Assembly (NCBI RefSeq): GCF_002104795.1
Contig: NZ_NCXO01000009.1
Span: forward strand, 36,122 to 100,121
Origin: Mycolicibacillus koreensis
GTDB lineage: Bacteria; Actinomycetota; Actinomycetes; Mycobacteriales; Mycobacteriaceae
Direction of reading: 5' to 3'
DNA length: 64,000 bases
In this document: in pieces, positions 1 to 8,923 of the stretch
Layout of the letters: every line of letters begins with the position of its first letter
How positions within the stretch are numbered: position 1 is the first letter of the stretch
The notes under the pieces: model-generated
Told to the model about the DNA's origin: nothing
What the model saw: the letters and a program-made list of their open reading frames with translations, nothing else
Databases searched by the model: none
Made by a program: the position numbers and the translations under genes

Positions 1-318
1 AGGCCACACGAGTGGCGGGTCGGTGGAAAGCTGGTCGCCTGGCAGCGGCCGCTGCGCCTTCCCGAACGCCGCGCCCTGCAGGTCAGCGGCGACCCCGATG
101 TCCTGGCGGTGCGGGTGCGCGGCGAGTCGGCCGCCGCGGCACTGATCGCGGCGCACCCGCAGCGGTATTTCACCACCGCACATCTGGCCGGGTACCCGGT
201 GGTGCTGGTGTGGCTGGCCGACATCGACCGTGGCTCCCTGGCTGACCTGGTGTTCGACGCATGGCTGGTGCACGCACCGCGGGCGGTGGCGCGCGAATAC
301 CTGGCCCGCCGCGCGTAA
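1..318 (+). CDS. MmcQ/YjbR-like protein, 5' end cut off by the window
   Basis: An open frame runs from the first base of the window to a TAA at 316-318. The visible 105 codons begin inside the protein, so the true start lies upstream. The segment KLVAWQRPLR near the beginning and the Trp/Asp-rich tail (VWLADIDRGSLADLVFDAWL) are typical of the MmcQ/YjbR fold, small cytosolic proteins with a proposed DNA-binding role and no established function. It converges on aspS with a gap of about 50 bases. The family assignment is by eye and moderately sure. Confidence 0.6.
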   Translation, partial: RPHEWRVGGKLVAWQRPLRLPERRALQVSGDPDVLAVRVRGESAAAALIAAHPQRYFTTAHLAGYPVVLVWLADIDRGSLADLVFDAWLVHAPRAVAREYLARRA

Positions 319-369
319 CTCCCGCAGCCGCTAACGGCGCGACCGGATGCGGTGCTGGCGGCGGGGGTG

Positions 370-2139
370 TTAAGCCTGCGCGCGCGGTTTGGCGTCGATG
401 CCGGATTCTTTGCGCTGCGCGGCGGTGATAGGCGCGGGCGCATCGGTGAGCGGGTCGACGCCACCACCGGATTTCGGGAACGCGATCACTTCACGGATCG
501 ACTCGGCGCCGGCGAGTAGCGCCATGATGCGGTCCCAGCCGAACGCCAGTCCCCCGTGCGGTGGCGCCCCGAAAGTGAAGGCGTCCAACAGGAATCCGAA
601 TTTCTCCGCCGCTGCCTCCGAGTCGATGCCCATGACGGTGAACACCTGCTCCTGGATGTCGCGGCGGTGGATGCGGATCGAGCCGCCGCCGATCTCGTTG
701 CCGTTGCACACAATGTCGTAGGCATCGGCGAGCACCGAACCCGGGTCGGCGGTGATGGCTTGCGCCGTCGCTGATTTGGGTGCGGTGAACGCGTGATGCA
801 CCGCGGTCCACGCCCCCGAACCGACGGCCACGTCACCGGCGGCCGCGGCTTCGTCGGCCGGTTCGAACAGCGGCGGGTCGACGACCCAGGTGAACGCCCA
901 GGCGTCCGCGTCGATGAGGTCTTGGCGGGCGGCGATCTCGACTCGGGCCGCGCCCAGCAGAGCCCGGGAGACCTTCGGTGCGCCCGCGGCGAAGAACACG
1001 CAGTCGCCCGGGGCGGCCCCCACGTGATCGGCCAGCCCGGCGCGCTCGGTCTCGGAGAGGTTTTTGGCCACCGGGCCCGACAGGGTGCCGTCCTCCCCGA
1101 TCAGCACGTAGGCCAGCCCCTTGGCGCCACGCTGTTTGGCCCACTCCTGCCAGCCGTCGAGGGTGCGTCGCGGCTGAGACGCCCCGCCGGGCATGACCAC
1201 CGCACCGACGTACGGCGCCTGGAACACCCGAAACGGCGTGTCGGCGAAGAACTCGGTGCATTCGACGAGTTCCAGCCCGAACCGCAGGTCGGGTTTGTCG
1301 GTGCCGAACCGGCGCATCGCCTCGGCGTAGCTCAGCCGCGGCAGCGGGCGCGGCACCTCGTAGCCGATCAGCGCCCACACCGCGGCCACGATCTCCTCGG
1401 CGATCGCGATGACGTCCTCGGCGTCGACGAAGCTCATCTCCAGGTCCAGCTGGGTGAACTCCGGCTGGCGGTCGGCGCGGAAATCCTCGTCGCGGTAGCA
1501 GCGGGCGATCTGGTAGTAGCGCTCCATGCCGGCGACCATCAGCAGTTGCTTGAACAGCTGCGGGCTCTGCGGCAGGGCGTAGAAGGTGCCCGGCCGCAGC
1601 CGGGCGGGCACCAGGAAGTCCCGCGCCCCCTCGGGGGTGGAGCGGGTCATCGTCGGTGTTTCGATCTCGATGAAGTCGTGGGCAGCCAGCACGCCGCGCG
1701 CGGCCGCGTTGGCCTTGGAGCGCAGCCGGATCGCCGCGGCCGGACCGTCGCGACGCAGATCCAGATAGCGGTAGCGCAGCCGCGTCTCCTCCCCCGGTTC
1801 CTCATCGAGCTGAAAGGGCAGCGGCGCGCACTCGGCGAGCACGGTCAGCTCGGTGGCGTTGATCTCGATGTCACCGGTCGCGATCTCCGGGTTGGCGTTG
1901 CCCTCGGGACGGATCTGCACCACCCCGGTGACCGCGACGCAGAACTCGGCGCGCAGCCGGTGCGCCTCGGCGAGTACGGCCTCGTCGTGGAAGACGACCT
2001 GGGCGACCCCGGACGCGTCGCGCAGGTCGATGAAGATGACCCCGCCGTGATCGCGGCGGCGCGCCACCCAGCCGGCCAACGTGACCTGGCGTCCGGCGTC
2101 GGCGGACCGCAACGAACCGGCGTCGTGACTGCGCAGCAC
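370..2139 (-). CDS. aspS: Aspartyl-tRNA synthetase
   Basis: Charges tRNA-Asp with aspartate; mycobacterial enzymes are often non-discriminating and also act on tRNA-Asn. The 589-residue product has the usual bacterial layout: an N-terminal OB-fold anticodon domain ([19 protein letters not shown]), the class II motif 2 region ([20 protein letters not shown]), a GAD insertion domain, and class II motif 3 near the end ([13 protein letters not shown]). It is the expected length for the family and starts at an ATG. The first 140 bases upstream separate it from a divergent SRPBCC gene and must hold both promoters. It is the homologue of Rv2572c. Confidence 0.97.
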   Translation of the reverse strand: MLRSHDAGSLRSADAGRQVTLAGWVARRRDHGGVIFIDLRDASGVAQVVFHDEAVLAEAHRLRAEFCVAVTGVVQIRPEGNANPEIATGDIEINATELTVLAECAPLPFQLDEEPGEETRLRYRYLDLRRDGPAAAIRLRSKANAAARGVLAAHDFIEIETPTMTRSTPEGARDFLVPARLRPGTFYALPQSPQLFKQLLMVAGMERYYQIARCYRDEDFRADRQPEFTQLDLEMSFVDAEDVIAIAEEIVAAVWALIGYEVPRPLPRLSYAEAMRRFGTDKPDLRFGLELVECTEFFADTPFRVFQAPYVGAVVMPGGASQPRRTLDGWQEWAKQRGAKGLAYVLIGEDGTLSGPVAKNLSETERAGLADHVGAAPGDCVFFAAGAPKVSRALLGAARVEIAARQDLIDADAWAFTWVVDPPLFEPADEAAAAGDVAVGSGAWTAVHHAFTAPKSATAQAITADPGSVLADAYDIVCNGNEIGGGSIRIHRRDIQEQVFTVMGIDSEAAAEKFGFLLDAFTFGAPPHGGLAFGWDRIMALLAGAESIREVIAFPKSGGGVDPLTDAPAPITAAQRKESGIDAKPRAQA

Positions 2140-2281
2140 GGCTACTCCTCATCGGGCAGTGGGAAACGACTGCCCAGTCTAAAGCCGCGCCCGCAGCACC
2201 CGGTGTGCCGGTGTGGCGCCCCACCACGGTGTGTGATGGGCTGGGGGTTCCTGGGAGTTCCGCCGAACCGGAGGATTGCAG

Positions 2282-2791
2282 ATGGCCCTGTCCCGCAAGA
2301 AGCACCCCTGCCAGCGGGTCGACACCGGTTTCATCGAGACCGCCCCGTACCGTTTCGCCAACACCGTCGAGTTGGCGATCACCCCCGAGCAGCTGTTCGA
2401 GGTCCTCGCCGACGCCGACTCGTGGCCGCAGTGGGCGTCGGTGATCACCGACGTCACCTGGACCAGTCCGCAGCCGTACGGGGTGGGCACCACCCGCACC
2501 GTGACGATGCGCGGCATCGTCGGCTACGAGGAGTTCATCGCCTGGGAGCCGCACACCTACCTGGCGTTCCGGTTCAACGAGGCCTCGACGCGCACGCTGC
2601 GCGCCTTCGCCGAGGACTACCGGGTAGCACCCACCGCCGAGGGCTGCCGTCTGACGTGGACGATGGCCATCGAGCCGCTGGGCCCGGCCCGGCTGGGACT
2701 GTGGCTGGGACGTCCGGTGGTGCAGTGGATGCTGGGCCGGTTTCTGCGCCGACTGCGCCGCTACACCGACCAGCGTTTCGCCACCGTGTAG
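2282..2791 (+). CDS. SRPBCC (START-like) family protein
   Basis: A 169-residue protein with a polyketide-cyclase/START-like ligand-binding fold: the opening strand (YRFANTVELAITPEQLFEVL), the helix with a Trp pair (ADSWPQW) and the closing strand followed by a C-terminal helix are all visible. I chose the ATG at 2282 because a GGAGG sits at 2270-2274, about seven bases upstream; a TTG two codons earlier is less likely. The ligand is unknown. It corresponds in position to Rv2574. No partner gene shares the strand closely; the metallopeptidase follows after about 90 bases. Confidence 0.8.
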   Translation: MALSRKKHPCQRVDTGFIETAPYRFANTVELAITPEQLFEVLADADSWPQWASVITDVTWTSPQPYGVGTTRTVTMRGIVGYEEFIAWEPHTYLAFRFNEASTRTLRAFAEDYRVAPTAEGCRLTWTMAIEPLGPARLGLWLGRPVVQWMLGRFLRRLRRYTDQRFATV

Positions 2792-2884
2792 AACTCCGCC
2801 AACCCGTGTGCCGCGCGGCGGCGATATGCGAAGCTGGGAGCGGCCGAGCGCGATGAGCGACCCCGATGAGCGACGGAGTGTGCG

Positions 2885-3763
2885 ATGACCTTCAACGAGG
2901 GCGTGCAGATCGACACCAGCAAGGTGAGGTCGACCGGTCGCGGCCGCGGGATCGCCCTCGGCGGCGGGGCCGGCGGCCTGGGACTGCTCATCATGATCGT
3001 CGCGATGTTCTTCGGAGTCGACCCGGGCGAGGTGATCTCCCAGCAGGCACCGGCCCCCCAGGAGACCGTGCCGCAATTCGACCTGGGCAAATGCCGCACC
3101 GGAGCGGACGCCAACAAATACGTCCAGTGCCGGGTGGTGGCCACCGGAAACTCGGTGGACGCAGTGTGGACGCAGTTGCTGTCGGGCTACACCGCCCCGA
3201 ACATGCGGCTGTTCAGCGGCCAGGTCAACACCGGCTGCGGCACGGCCACCAGTGAGGTCGGCCCGTTCTACTGTCCGGCCGACAAGACCGCCTACTTCGA
3301 CACCGACTTCTTCGATGTCCTCGTCGATCAGTTCGGTTCCAGCAGTGGCGCATTGGCGCAGGAGTACGTGGTCGCCCACGAGTACGGCCACCATGTGCAG
3401 AACCTGCTCGGGGTGCTCGGGCGGGCCCAGAGCGGCGCGCAGGGCGCCACCGGTTCCGGGGTGCGCACCGAGTTGCAGGCCGATTGCTACGCCGGGGTGT
3501 GGGCGCACTACGCCTCGGTGACCCAGCAGGAGAGCACCGGCAAGCCGTTCCTGGAGCCGTTGAGTGACCGCGACATCGCCGACGCGCTGTCGGCGGCGGC
3601 ATCGGTCGGCGACGATCGGATTCAGAAGACCATGACCGGGCGGGTCGACCCGGAGGCGTGGACGCACGGCTCCTCCGAGCAGCGCCAGCACTGGTTCACC
3701 GTCGGCTACCAGACCGGCGACCCGAACAAGTGCGACACCTTCGCCGCCCGCGACCTGGGTTAA
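2885..3763 (+). CDS. Neutral zinc metallopeptidase, YpfJ family, membrane-anchored
   Basis: A 292-residue protein with a short cytosolic start, one membrane segment near residues 24-42 (IALGGGAGGLGLLIMIVAMF) and an extracytoplasmic domain. The zincin motif HEYGHH is present within VVAHEYGHHVQNLLG, and a downstream ELQADCYAGVWAHY segment supplies the usual third ligand region of this family. It probably acts on the outer face of the membrane; natural substrates are not known. It matches Rv2575 in position. Transcription runs into a strong hairpin at 3792-3835. Confidence 0.88.
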   Translation: MTFNEGVQIDTSKVRSTGRGRGIALGGGAGGLGLLIMIVAMFFGVDPGEVISQQAPAPQETVPQFDLGKCRTGADANKYVQCRVVATGNSVDAVWTQLLSGYTAPNMRLFSGQVNTGCGTATSEVGPFYCPADKTAYFDTDFFDVLVDQFGSSSGALAQEYVVAHEYGHHVQNLLGVLGRAQSGAQGATGSGVRTELQADCYAGVWAHYASVTQQESTGKPFLEPLSDRDIADALSAAASVGDDRIQKTMTGRVDPEAWTHGSSEQRQHWFTVGYQTGDPNKCDTFAARDLG

Positions 3764-3791
3764 CCGGTGCGTTGAGCAGACGCAGACCGCA

Positions 3792-3835
3792 ACGTAAATG
3801 TCCCCCGAACACCGTGTGCCGGGGGACATTTACGT
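3792..3835. terminator. Perfect 16-bp hairpin between convergent genes
   Basis: Bases 3792-3807 and 3820-3835 are perfect inverted repeats (ACGTAAATGTCCCCCG and its complement) around a 12-base loop. It sits between the metallopeptidase and the esx genes, which converge here, so it probably ends transcripts from both sides. There is no long T-run, as usual in mycobacteria. The length and perfection are more than a terminator needs, so a dispersed palindromic repeat is also possible. Confidence 0.7.
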
Positions 3836-3872
3836 CGAACCGCGGGGTGGTAGCGACCCCCCTCACGGGCCG

Positions 3873-4157
3873 TTAGAGCCAGCTGGAGCCGACCGCCGAG
3901 TCGGTGGAAGCCATGTTGTTCCCGGCGTTTTGCACCTTCGCACCGTGCGTGGCCGCCTGCTCGTAAATCACCTGGAAATTCCGCCCCAACTGAGCAATGA
4001 ACTCCTGGCACGACGCCGAACCAGCACCACCCCAAAAATCACCGGCAGCCAACACATCCCGAATAATCGCCTGATGCTCAGCCTCCAACGACGCCGCCTG
4101 CGCCTTGATCAACGCCCCATGAGCATTGACATCACCAAACTGGTAATTAATCGTCAT
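3873..4157 (-). CDS. esxN: ESAT-6-like WXG100 protein, EsxN group
   Basis: A 94-residue WXG100 protein, the same length as M. tuberculosis EsxN and its Mtb9.9 relatives. It has the helix-turn-helix turn WGG (DFWGGAGS) and the family ending NNMASTDSAVGSSWL. It should pair with the product of the gene just upstream and leave the cell through ESX-5. The ATG at 4157 is preceded by AGGGG; a GTG one codon earlier is possible. The gene ends the PE-PPE-esx cassette. Its codons use noticeably more A/T at third positions than neighbouring core genes. Confidence 0.93.
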   Translation of the reverse strand: MTINYQFGDVNAHGALIKAQAASLEAEHQAIIRDVLAAGDFWGGAGSASCQEFIAQLGRNFQVIYEQAATHGAKVQNAGNNMASTDSAVGSSWL

Positions 4158-4167
4158 CACACAACCC

Positions 4168-4464
4168 CTAACTGCTCAAACTCGACTGGGCCGCAGCTTC
4201 CTGCTGCTCATACACATTCGCGTCACGCACCAACCCGTCACGCACCCCATGCAACATGTCCACAATGTTGCGAAACGCCGTCTGCATCTGCCCCATCGTG
4301 TCCAACGACGTCCGCTCGGCAATACCGGTCCACCCCGCCCCAGAAATACTCTGCGACGACGCCCACATCCGCCGAGCCTCATCCTCCACAGTCTGAGCAT
4401 GCACCTCAAACCGCCCAGCCATATCCCGCATCAACTGCGGATCAGTCATAAAACGCGAAGCCAT
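4168..4464 (-). CDS. esxM: CFP-10-like WXG100 protein, EsxM/EsxJKPW group
   Basis: A 98-residue partner of the following EsxN-like protein. The WXG turn is GWTG, and the C-terminal secretion signal YxxxD/E is seen as YEQQE. The opening residues [20 protein letters not shown] are near-identical to the EsxJ/K/M/P/W group, whose members end in QQILSS; here the end is AQSSLSS. The pair is separated by ten bases, so it is surely cotranscribed. Base composition is again lower in GC than the flanking genes, and the 76 bases before it are AT-rich with an AGGAGAGG-type ribosome site. Confidence 0.93.
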   Translation of the reverse strand: MASRFMTDPQLMRDMAGRFEVHAQTVEDEARRMWASSQSISGAGWTGIAERTSLDTMGQMQTAFRNIVDMLHGVRDGLVRDANVYEQQEAAAQSSLSS

Positions 4465-4540
4465 AATCGCCTCTCCTTACACAATCAGTTCGTCAGTGGT
4501 GTGTTTTCTCGGGTGGCTGCTAATCGCGTCCCCCTCCCGG

Positions 4541-5767
4541 TTAGCCGCCCTTGGCCGCGGTGGCGGCCTTGACGCCGGCCTTGGCAACGTTGCCCAGGCC
4601 TCCGAATCCCCGTCCGGCGAGGGCCCCCATCATGGCCTGCGCGAACGGTCCGCCCGGCATGCCCGCCTGCACCGTCGGCACCGCCGGGACAGTGGTGGCC
4701 GGCGGGACCGGCAGCGCGCGGGTGATGGTCTGGATGGCGCCGTCGGGCACCGACAGCCCGCCGACCCGCGAGGCGTTGGCCAACTGCGCGCTGACCTGCT
4801 GACCGATCTGGCTGCCCCAGTTGGACAGCTGGCTGGTCAGCCCGCTGGTCATAGTCTGCAGCTTGCCGTTGACCATCTCGCTGATCGCGTCGAGCAGCGG
4901 GTTTGTCGCACCGTTGGCGAGGCCCCCGGTGAGATTGCCGAGCCCGGAGCCGGATGTCCCACCGGCACGGGTCAGCGACATCAGCATGCTCATCGGCGCC
5001 GAGCCGAGGCGCATCGGAACGTTGACCAGTTCGGAGGCGCTGGACAAGCTGCCGGGAGAGGTCAGGCTGAGGTCGGCGAAGGCACCCAGGACCGGGATCT
5101 TCTCAAACCCCGACAACGCCGTCCCGATCGGTGCCCAGAACGCGGTGAGGGGCTCAAGGGCGCTGCCGATTTGGGTCAGTCCTCCGGCGATCGCGTCACC
5201 CGCAGCCCCCGGACCCGGCAGAGACGCCGCCGAGAGGCCGGCATCTGACGGCCCCTCCGTCGTTCTGAACATCGCCTGCGGCTGCTCCGCCTTCGATGAC
5301 GCGTCGAAGGTCGACATGACCATGACGTCATCGGCCCACATGATGTCGTAGAGCGCCTCACACGCCATGATCGCCGGGGTGTTCTGGCCGAGAATGTTGG
5401 ACGCGATCAGCTGCATGCACAACGTGCGGTTGGCGATGACCGCCTCCAGCGGCACCATCGAAGACCGCGCCTGCTCGAAGAAACCGACGTGCGCGGCGGC
5501 CTGGGCGGCCAGGGCCGCCGTCTTCGCGGCGGTTTCGTGCAACCACGCCACATGCGGCTCCAGTTTGGCCTGCACCGTCGCCGACGACGGGCCGTGCCAC
5601 CCGCCCGTCAGGCCGGCGAGGGTGGATCCGAAGCCGGTGGCGGCGGTCTCCAACTCCTGGGTCAACCCCGCCCAGGCCTCCGAGGCCTCCAGCAGCGGCG
5701 CCGATCCGGGCCCGAGGGTGATCAGCAGCGAGTTGATCTCCGGTGGATAGAACTCAAATAGCGCCAT
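4541..5767 (-). CDS. PPE family protein
   Basis: A 408-residue PPE protein. The N-terminal domain carries the signature FEFYPPEINS at residues 4-13 and the WxG turn GGWHG near residue 57. The C-terminal part is Gly/Ala/Ser/Pro-rich with an SVP-like stretch (VGGLSVPDGAI) that lacks the usual Trp. It should form a rod with the PE protein encoded seven bases upstream and be exported by ESX-5 together with the esx pair. Such PE-PPE-esx blocks are known to duplicate within mycobacterial genomes. Confidence 0.92.
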   Translation of the reverse strand: MALFEFYPPEINSLLITLGPGSAPLLEASEAWAGLTQELETAATGFGSTLAGLTGGWHGPSSATVQAKLEPHVAWLHETAAKTAALAAQAAAHVGFFEQARSSMVPLEAVIANRTLCMQLIASNILGQNTPAIMACEALYDIMWADDVMVMSTFDASSKAEQPQAMFRTTEGPSDAGLSAASLPGPGAAGDAIAGGLTQIGSALEPLTAFWAPIGTALSGFEKIPVLGAFADLSLTSPGSLSSASELVNVPMRLGSAPMSMLMSLTRAGGTSGSGLGNLTGGLANGATNPLLDAISEMVNGKLQTMTSGLTSQLSNWGSQIGQQVSAQLANASRVGGLSVPDGAIQTITRALPVPPATTVPAVPTVQAGMPGGPFAQAMMGALAGRGFGGLGNVAKAGVKAATAAKGG

Positions 5768-5774
5768 GGCCGAC

Positions 5775-6086
5775 CTAGGTCAATCCACCCAGCGTGGACG
5801 CGGCGGCGTTGGCCGCCTCCGCCCCGTCGTACGCGGCGGCGTTGGTGCGCAGCGTGTTGACGAACGACTCGTGGATGGCCGCCGCCTGCGCGGCGATGGC
5901 CTGGTAGAGCTGGCCGTGCGCGGCGAACTGCGCCGCGGTGAGTGCGGACACCTCGTCGGCGGCCGCGGGCACCACACCGGTGGTCGGTGCCGCGGCGGCG
6001 GCATTGCCCGCGTTCATCCCAGCGCCGATCGATTCCAGGCTGCCGGCTGCCGACAGCAACATCGCCGGCTCGGTCTTTACATACAT
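5775..6086 (-). CDS. PE family protein
   Basis: A 103-residue PE-only protein: a two-helix PE domain with no repeat tail. The PE motif appears as TEPAMLLSAAG, and the ESX secretion signal YxxxD/E is YDGAE near residue 86. It is the first gene of the PE-PPE-esxM-esxN cassette and probably chaperones the PPE product. The long intergenic region upstream must hold the promoter. Confidence 0.9.
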   Translation of the reverse strand: MYVKTEPAMLLSAAGSLESIGAGMNAGNAAAAAPTTGVVPAAADEVSALTAAQFAAHGQLYQAIAAQAAAIHESFVNTLRTNAAAYDGAEAANAAASTLGGLT

Positions 6087-6611
6087 CTATTCAGCCCCCT
6101 TGTGAGTGCAGGTGACACTGGTGGACCCCGGCGCCCCAACCCCCGGGACCACCAGGGCTCGTTTCGCGCCGCCGCGTATCGATTATGCCGTATGGATAGT
6201 GATCCACGCCACCCCGACCGCCACAGAGCTTAACGAAATGTGTCCGTCCGATGTCCAAACGGCATCGAACGTAGGCCGCGACGGTACACGTCCGCACCGG
6301 CATCCGAAACCCCCCGAAAGCCGCAGGTCTCCAACGGCTTTGGCAGCGGGCCCGTCGCCGAACCGGCCATCATGACAGTTACCTGAGATCAACCAAAGAA
6401 ACTTACGCAGGCGACGATTCGGTCGCCCGAATTGTCGCCTGCAATAATTACGGCCCACCAGGATGGACCCTCTCAAGTTGACATTGGTTGATGCTGAGAC
6501 ATTGATGAGAGACAGGACGCGTCGAATTTTTGTCCGCTTAGTTAAAAAATAACTCAACCTACCCTGGGTATTCGCTGACATTTTCGTCAATAACGGCCTC
6601 GATATAGCGGA
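6087..6611. other. 525-base intergenic region, AT-rich in part
   Basis: It separates the PE start from the end of the DHDPS-like gene. Bases 6380-6600 are clearly lower in GC than anything nearby. A minus-strand reading frame covers much of it, but the predicted product has no recognisable domain and looks like chance. The region must contain the promoter of the PE-PPE-esx cassette. I see no convincing sigma-70 pair. Confidence 0.5.
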
Positions 6612-7502
6612 TCAGACTGCGCTAATCAGGGATTTCAGCTCCGCACGGCCGGCTTCGTCCAGCGGCAGCAGGGGGCGACGGGGCACGCCGGCAGGCACGC
6701 CGAGCATCTCCAGGCCCGCTTTGATCGTGGTGGCCAGCCCCCCGGCGACAATGAACTCCAGCAGCGGCTTGAGCCCGTCGTAGAGGCGCTGAGCCTGCTC
6801 CTGCTCCCCCGCCCGCACCGCGGCCACCAGGTCCAGGCACGGCTGGGCCGCCAGATTCGGTGCGGCGGTGCACCACCCCGTCGCACCGGCCCGCAGGGCG
6901 TCGAGAACCAGCGGGTTGCTGCCGTTGTAGAACGGCAGGGCGCCGTCGCTGAGGTCGGCGAGGGCCTGCATCCGGGCGAGGTCACCGGTGGACTCCTTGA
7001 CCATCGTGACGTGGTCGATGTCGCGGAACATCGACACCAGCAACGCCGGGCTCATGTCCACTCCGGCGGTCGCCGGATTGTTGTACGCCATGATCGGCAG
7101 GTCGATCGCATCGGAGACCGCCCGATAGTGCTCGACGATTTCACGCTCGGAGAGCTTCCAGTACGACACCGGGATCACCTGCACCGCGTCGACGGCGGCG
7201 CGCTGGGCGTAGCGGGCGCGGCGCACGGTGTTGGCCGTGGTCAGATCCGACACCCCGGCGAGCACCGGGACCGCGCCGTCGACGGCGGCGACGGTGGTGT
7301 CGATGACCGCGTCGAATTCCGTCTCGCTGAGATACGCCAGTTCCCCGGTGCTGCCCAGCGGCGCGATCGCCTGAACCCCCGCGGCCACCAGACGAGTGAT
7401 CATCGCCGCCAGCGCCGCGGTGTCCACGCCGCTGTCGTCGAACGGGGTGACGGGATAGGCGATGACGCCCTCGATGGCGGGGGCGACGCGGGTGTCGACC
7501 AT
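6612..7502 (-). CDS. DHDPS-family (DapA-like) aldolase/lyase
   Basis: A 296-residue class I aldolase of the dihydrodipicolinate synthase / N-acetylneuraminate lyase family. The phosphate- or carboxylate-binding loop GSTGE is at about residue 50, the catalytic Tyr region is MAYNNPAT, and the Schiff-base Lys is in MVKES. It is unlikely to be the biosynthetic DapA: it is paired with a class II aldolase and an XRE-cupin regulator, which suggests breakdown of a sugar acid or hydroxy-keto acid. It lies 40 bases downstream of the aldolase gene on the same strand. Confidence 0.85.
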   Translation of the reverse strand: MVDTRVAPAIEGVIAYPVTPFDDSGVDTAALAAMITRLVAAGVQAIAPLGSTGELAYLSETEFDAVIDTTVAAVDGAVPVLAGVSDLTTANTVRRARYAQRAAVDAVQVIPVSYWKLSEREIVEHYRAVSDAIDLPIMAYNNPATAGVDMSPALLVSMFRDIDHVTMVKESTGDLARMQALADLSDGALPFYNGSNPLVLDALRAGATGWCTAAPNLAAQPCLDLVAAVRAGEQEQAQRLYDGLKPLLEFIVAGGLATTIKAGLEMLGVPAGVPRRPLLPLDEAGRAELKSLISAV

Positions 7503-7542
7503 GGGCGGGCTCCTCGGGGTAGCGGGATGTCGGGACAGCGGG

Positions 7543-8328
7543 TCAGCAGCTCAGCGCGTCGGGGTGACGCACCAGGGCGCGGCGGGCGTAGTAGGCGAAG
7601 TTGGCCCGGCTGCGTTGCGGGGTCAGCGTCCAGTTGTGGGCTTCGCGGGCCAGTTTCTCCGGCAGCGGTTTGATCTCACCGGCGGCCATCGCCGTCAGTT
7701 GCAGTTTCGCGGCACGCTCGATGAGCACCCCCAGCGAGCACGCCTCCTCGACGGTGGCGCCGACGACGATCTGACCGTGGTGGGCCAGCAGGATCGCCCG
7801 TTTGTCACCGAGCGCCGCGGCGATGATGTCGCCCTCCTCGTTGCCGACGGGAACCCCGGGCCAGTCCTGCAGAAAGGCGCAATCGTCGTAGAGCGGGGTG
7901 GTGTCCATCTGGGAGACCACCAGCGGCACCTCCAACATCGCCAGCGCCGCCACATGGAACGAGTGCGTGTGCACGATGCAGTTCACATCGGGGCGCGCCC
8001 GGTAGATCCAACTGTGGAAACGGTTGGCGGGGTTGGCCATCCCAGCACCCTCGAGGACGTTGAGGTCCTCATCGACGACCAGCAGGTTGTCCTCGGTGAT
8101 CTCGTCGAACCCCAGACCGAGCCGTTGGGTGTAGTAGGTGTCCGGCGCGTCGGCGCGCGCGGTGATCTGACCGGTCAACCCGGAGTCGTGGCCGCCGTCG
8201 AAGAGCACGCGACAGGTCAGGGCCACCTTCTGGCGGGTCGTCCACTGCGGTTCGGTGACGGTATGGGCCAGGCGCTGCTGGGCACGGTCCATCAGCGATT
8301 GCTTGGATTCGGAGAATGTGGTGGCCAT
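7543..8328 (-). CDS. Class II aldolase/adducin family protein
   Basis: A 261-residue zinc-dependent aldolase-type protein. Metal ligands are visible as HTHSFH near residue 118 and AHHG near residue 180. Members cleave or decarboxylate sugar phosphates and hydroxy acids; the substrate here is unknown. It is first in a two-gene unit with the DHDPS-like enzyme, facing a divergently transcribed XRE-cupin regulator across a short palindromic operator. Confidence 0.87.
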   Translation of the reverse strand: MATTFSESKQSLMDRAQQRLAHTVTEPQWTTRQKVALTCRVLFDGGHDSGLTGQITARADAPDTYYTQRLGLGFDEITEDNLLVVDEDLNVLEGAGMANPANRFHSWIYRARPDVNCIVHTHSFHVAALAMLEVPLVVSQMDTTPLYDDCAFLQDWPGVPVGNEEGDIIAAALGDKRAILLAHHGQIVVGATVEEACSLGVLIERAAKLQLTAMAAGEIKPLPEKLAREAHNWTLTPQRSRANFAYYARRALVRHPDALSC

Positions 8329-8359
8329 GACGGCTCCTCGGCGTCGGAAACACTAACTC

Positions 8360-8386
8360 CACTATAGGACACTTTGTGTCATAGTG
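8360..8386. promoter_or_regulatory. Palindromic operator between aldolase gene and XRE-cupin regulator
   Basis: CACTATAGGACAC and GTGTCATAGTG form an imperfect inverted repeat around TTT. It lies five bases before the GTG start of the regulator and about 30 bases before the divergent aldolase ATG. The position suits autorepression by the XRE-cupin protein and control of the aldolase operon. The binding itself is inferred. Confidence 0.6.
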
Positions 8387-8391
8387 GTGGT

Positions 8392-8913
8392 GTGACCGCC
8401 CTGCTGCGCACGGTCCGCCGTCAGCGCGGGCTGACCCTGCAACACCTCGCCGAGGCGACGGGGTTGACCCGCAGTTACCTGTCGAAGATCGAACGCGGCC
8501 AGGCGACCCCCTCGATCGCCGTGGCGTTGAAAGTCGCCGATGCTCTCGGGGTCGACGTCGCGCGCCTGTTCGCGACGGAGGGCCCCGCCGAACGACTCTC
8601 GGTGGATCGCGCCGGCGGCACGGACCGCTACCGCGCGCTGGCCGCCGATCAGCTGGGAAAAGCCATGTCGCCGTTCATGGTTCACCCGACGGTCGAACCG
8701 GGCGACGATCCGCACCCCACCCACACGGGCCAGGAGTTGGTGTTCGTCCACGCCGGCACTGTCGAGTTACGCCACGGCGACACCACGGTGCGGCTGCACG
8801 CCGGTGACAGCGCCTACTTCGACGCCCGGATCGACCACAGCCTGCGGCAACTCGGCGAGGAGCCGTCCGCCGTGCTGGTGGTCGCCTACCGCGAGCCCGG
8901 GACGCACCGCTGA
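8392..8913 (+). CDS. XRE-family regulator with C-terminal cupin domain
   Basis: A 173-residue regulator: an N-terminal HTH (LQHLAEATGLTRSYLSKIER at residues 16-35) joined to a cupin barrel (ELVFVHAGTVELRHGD). Such proteins bind small ligands in the cupin and repress catabolic genes. I chose the GTG at 8392; it lies immediately after the operator, so the message may be almost leaderless. It probably controls the divergent class II aldolase and DHDPS-like genes. Confidence 0.85.
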   Translation: MTALLRTVRRQRGLTLQHLAEATGLTRSYLSKIERGQATPSIAVALKVADALGVDVARLFATEGPAERLSVDRAGGTDRYRALAADQLGKAMSPFMVHPTVEPGDDPHPTHTGQELVFVHAGTVELRHGDTTVRLHAGDSAYFDARIDHSLRQLGEEPSAVLVVAYREPGTHR

Positions 8914-8923
8914 GCCGCTGCGA

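Noticed and set aside
793..2856. Very long plus-strand frame opposite aspS (687 codons)
   Set aside because: High-GC shadow of aspS; similar long frames lie opposite most core genes here. No domain or ribosome site.
6478..6506. TTGACA followed after 17 bases by ATTGAT, as a plus-strand promoter
   Set aside because: No plus-strand gene follows; the next plus-strand gene starts about 1.9 kb away.
6183..6590. 135-codon minus-strand frame in the PE upstream region
   Set aside because: Low-GC sequence, no recognisable domain, no ribosome site. Probably chance.
6612..7502. Biosynthetic dapA (lysine pathway)
   Set aside because: It has the family fold, but its partners are a class II aldolase and an XRE-cupin regulator, not lysine genes.
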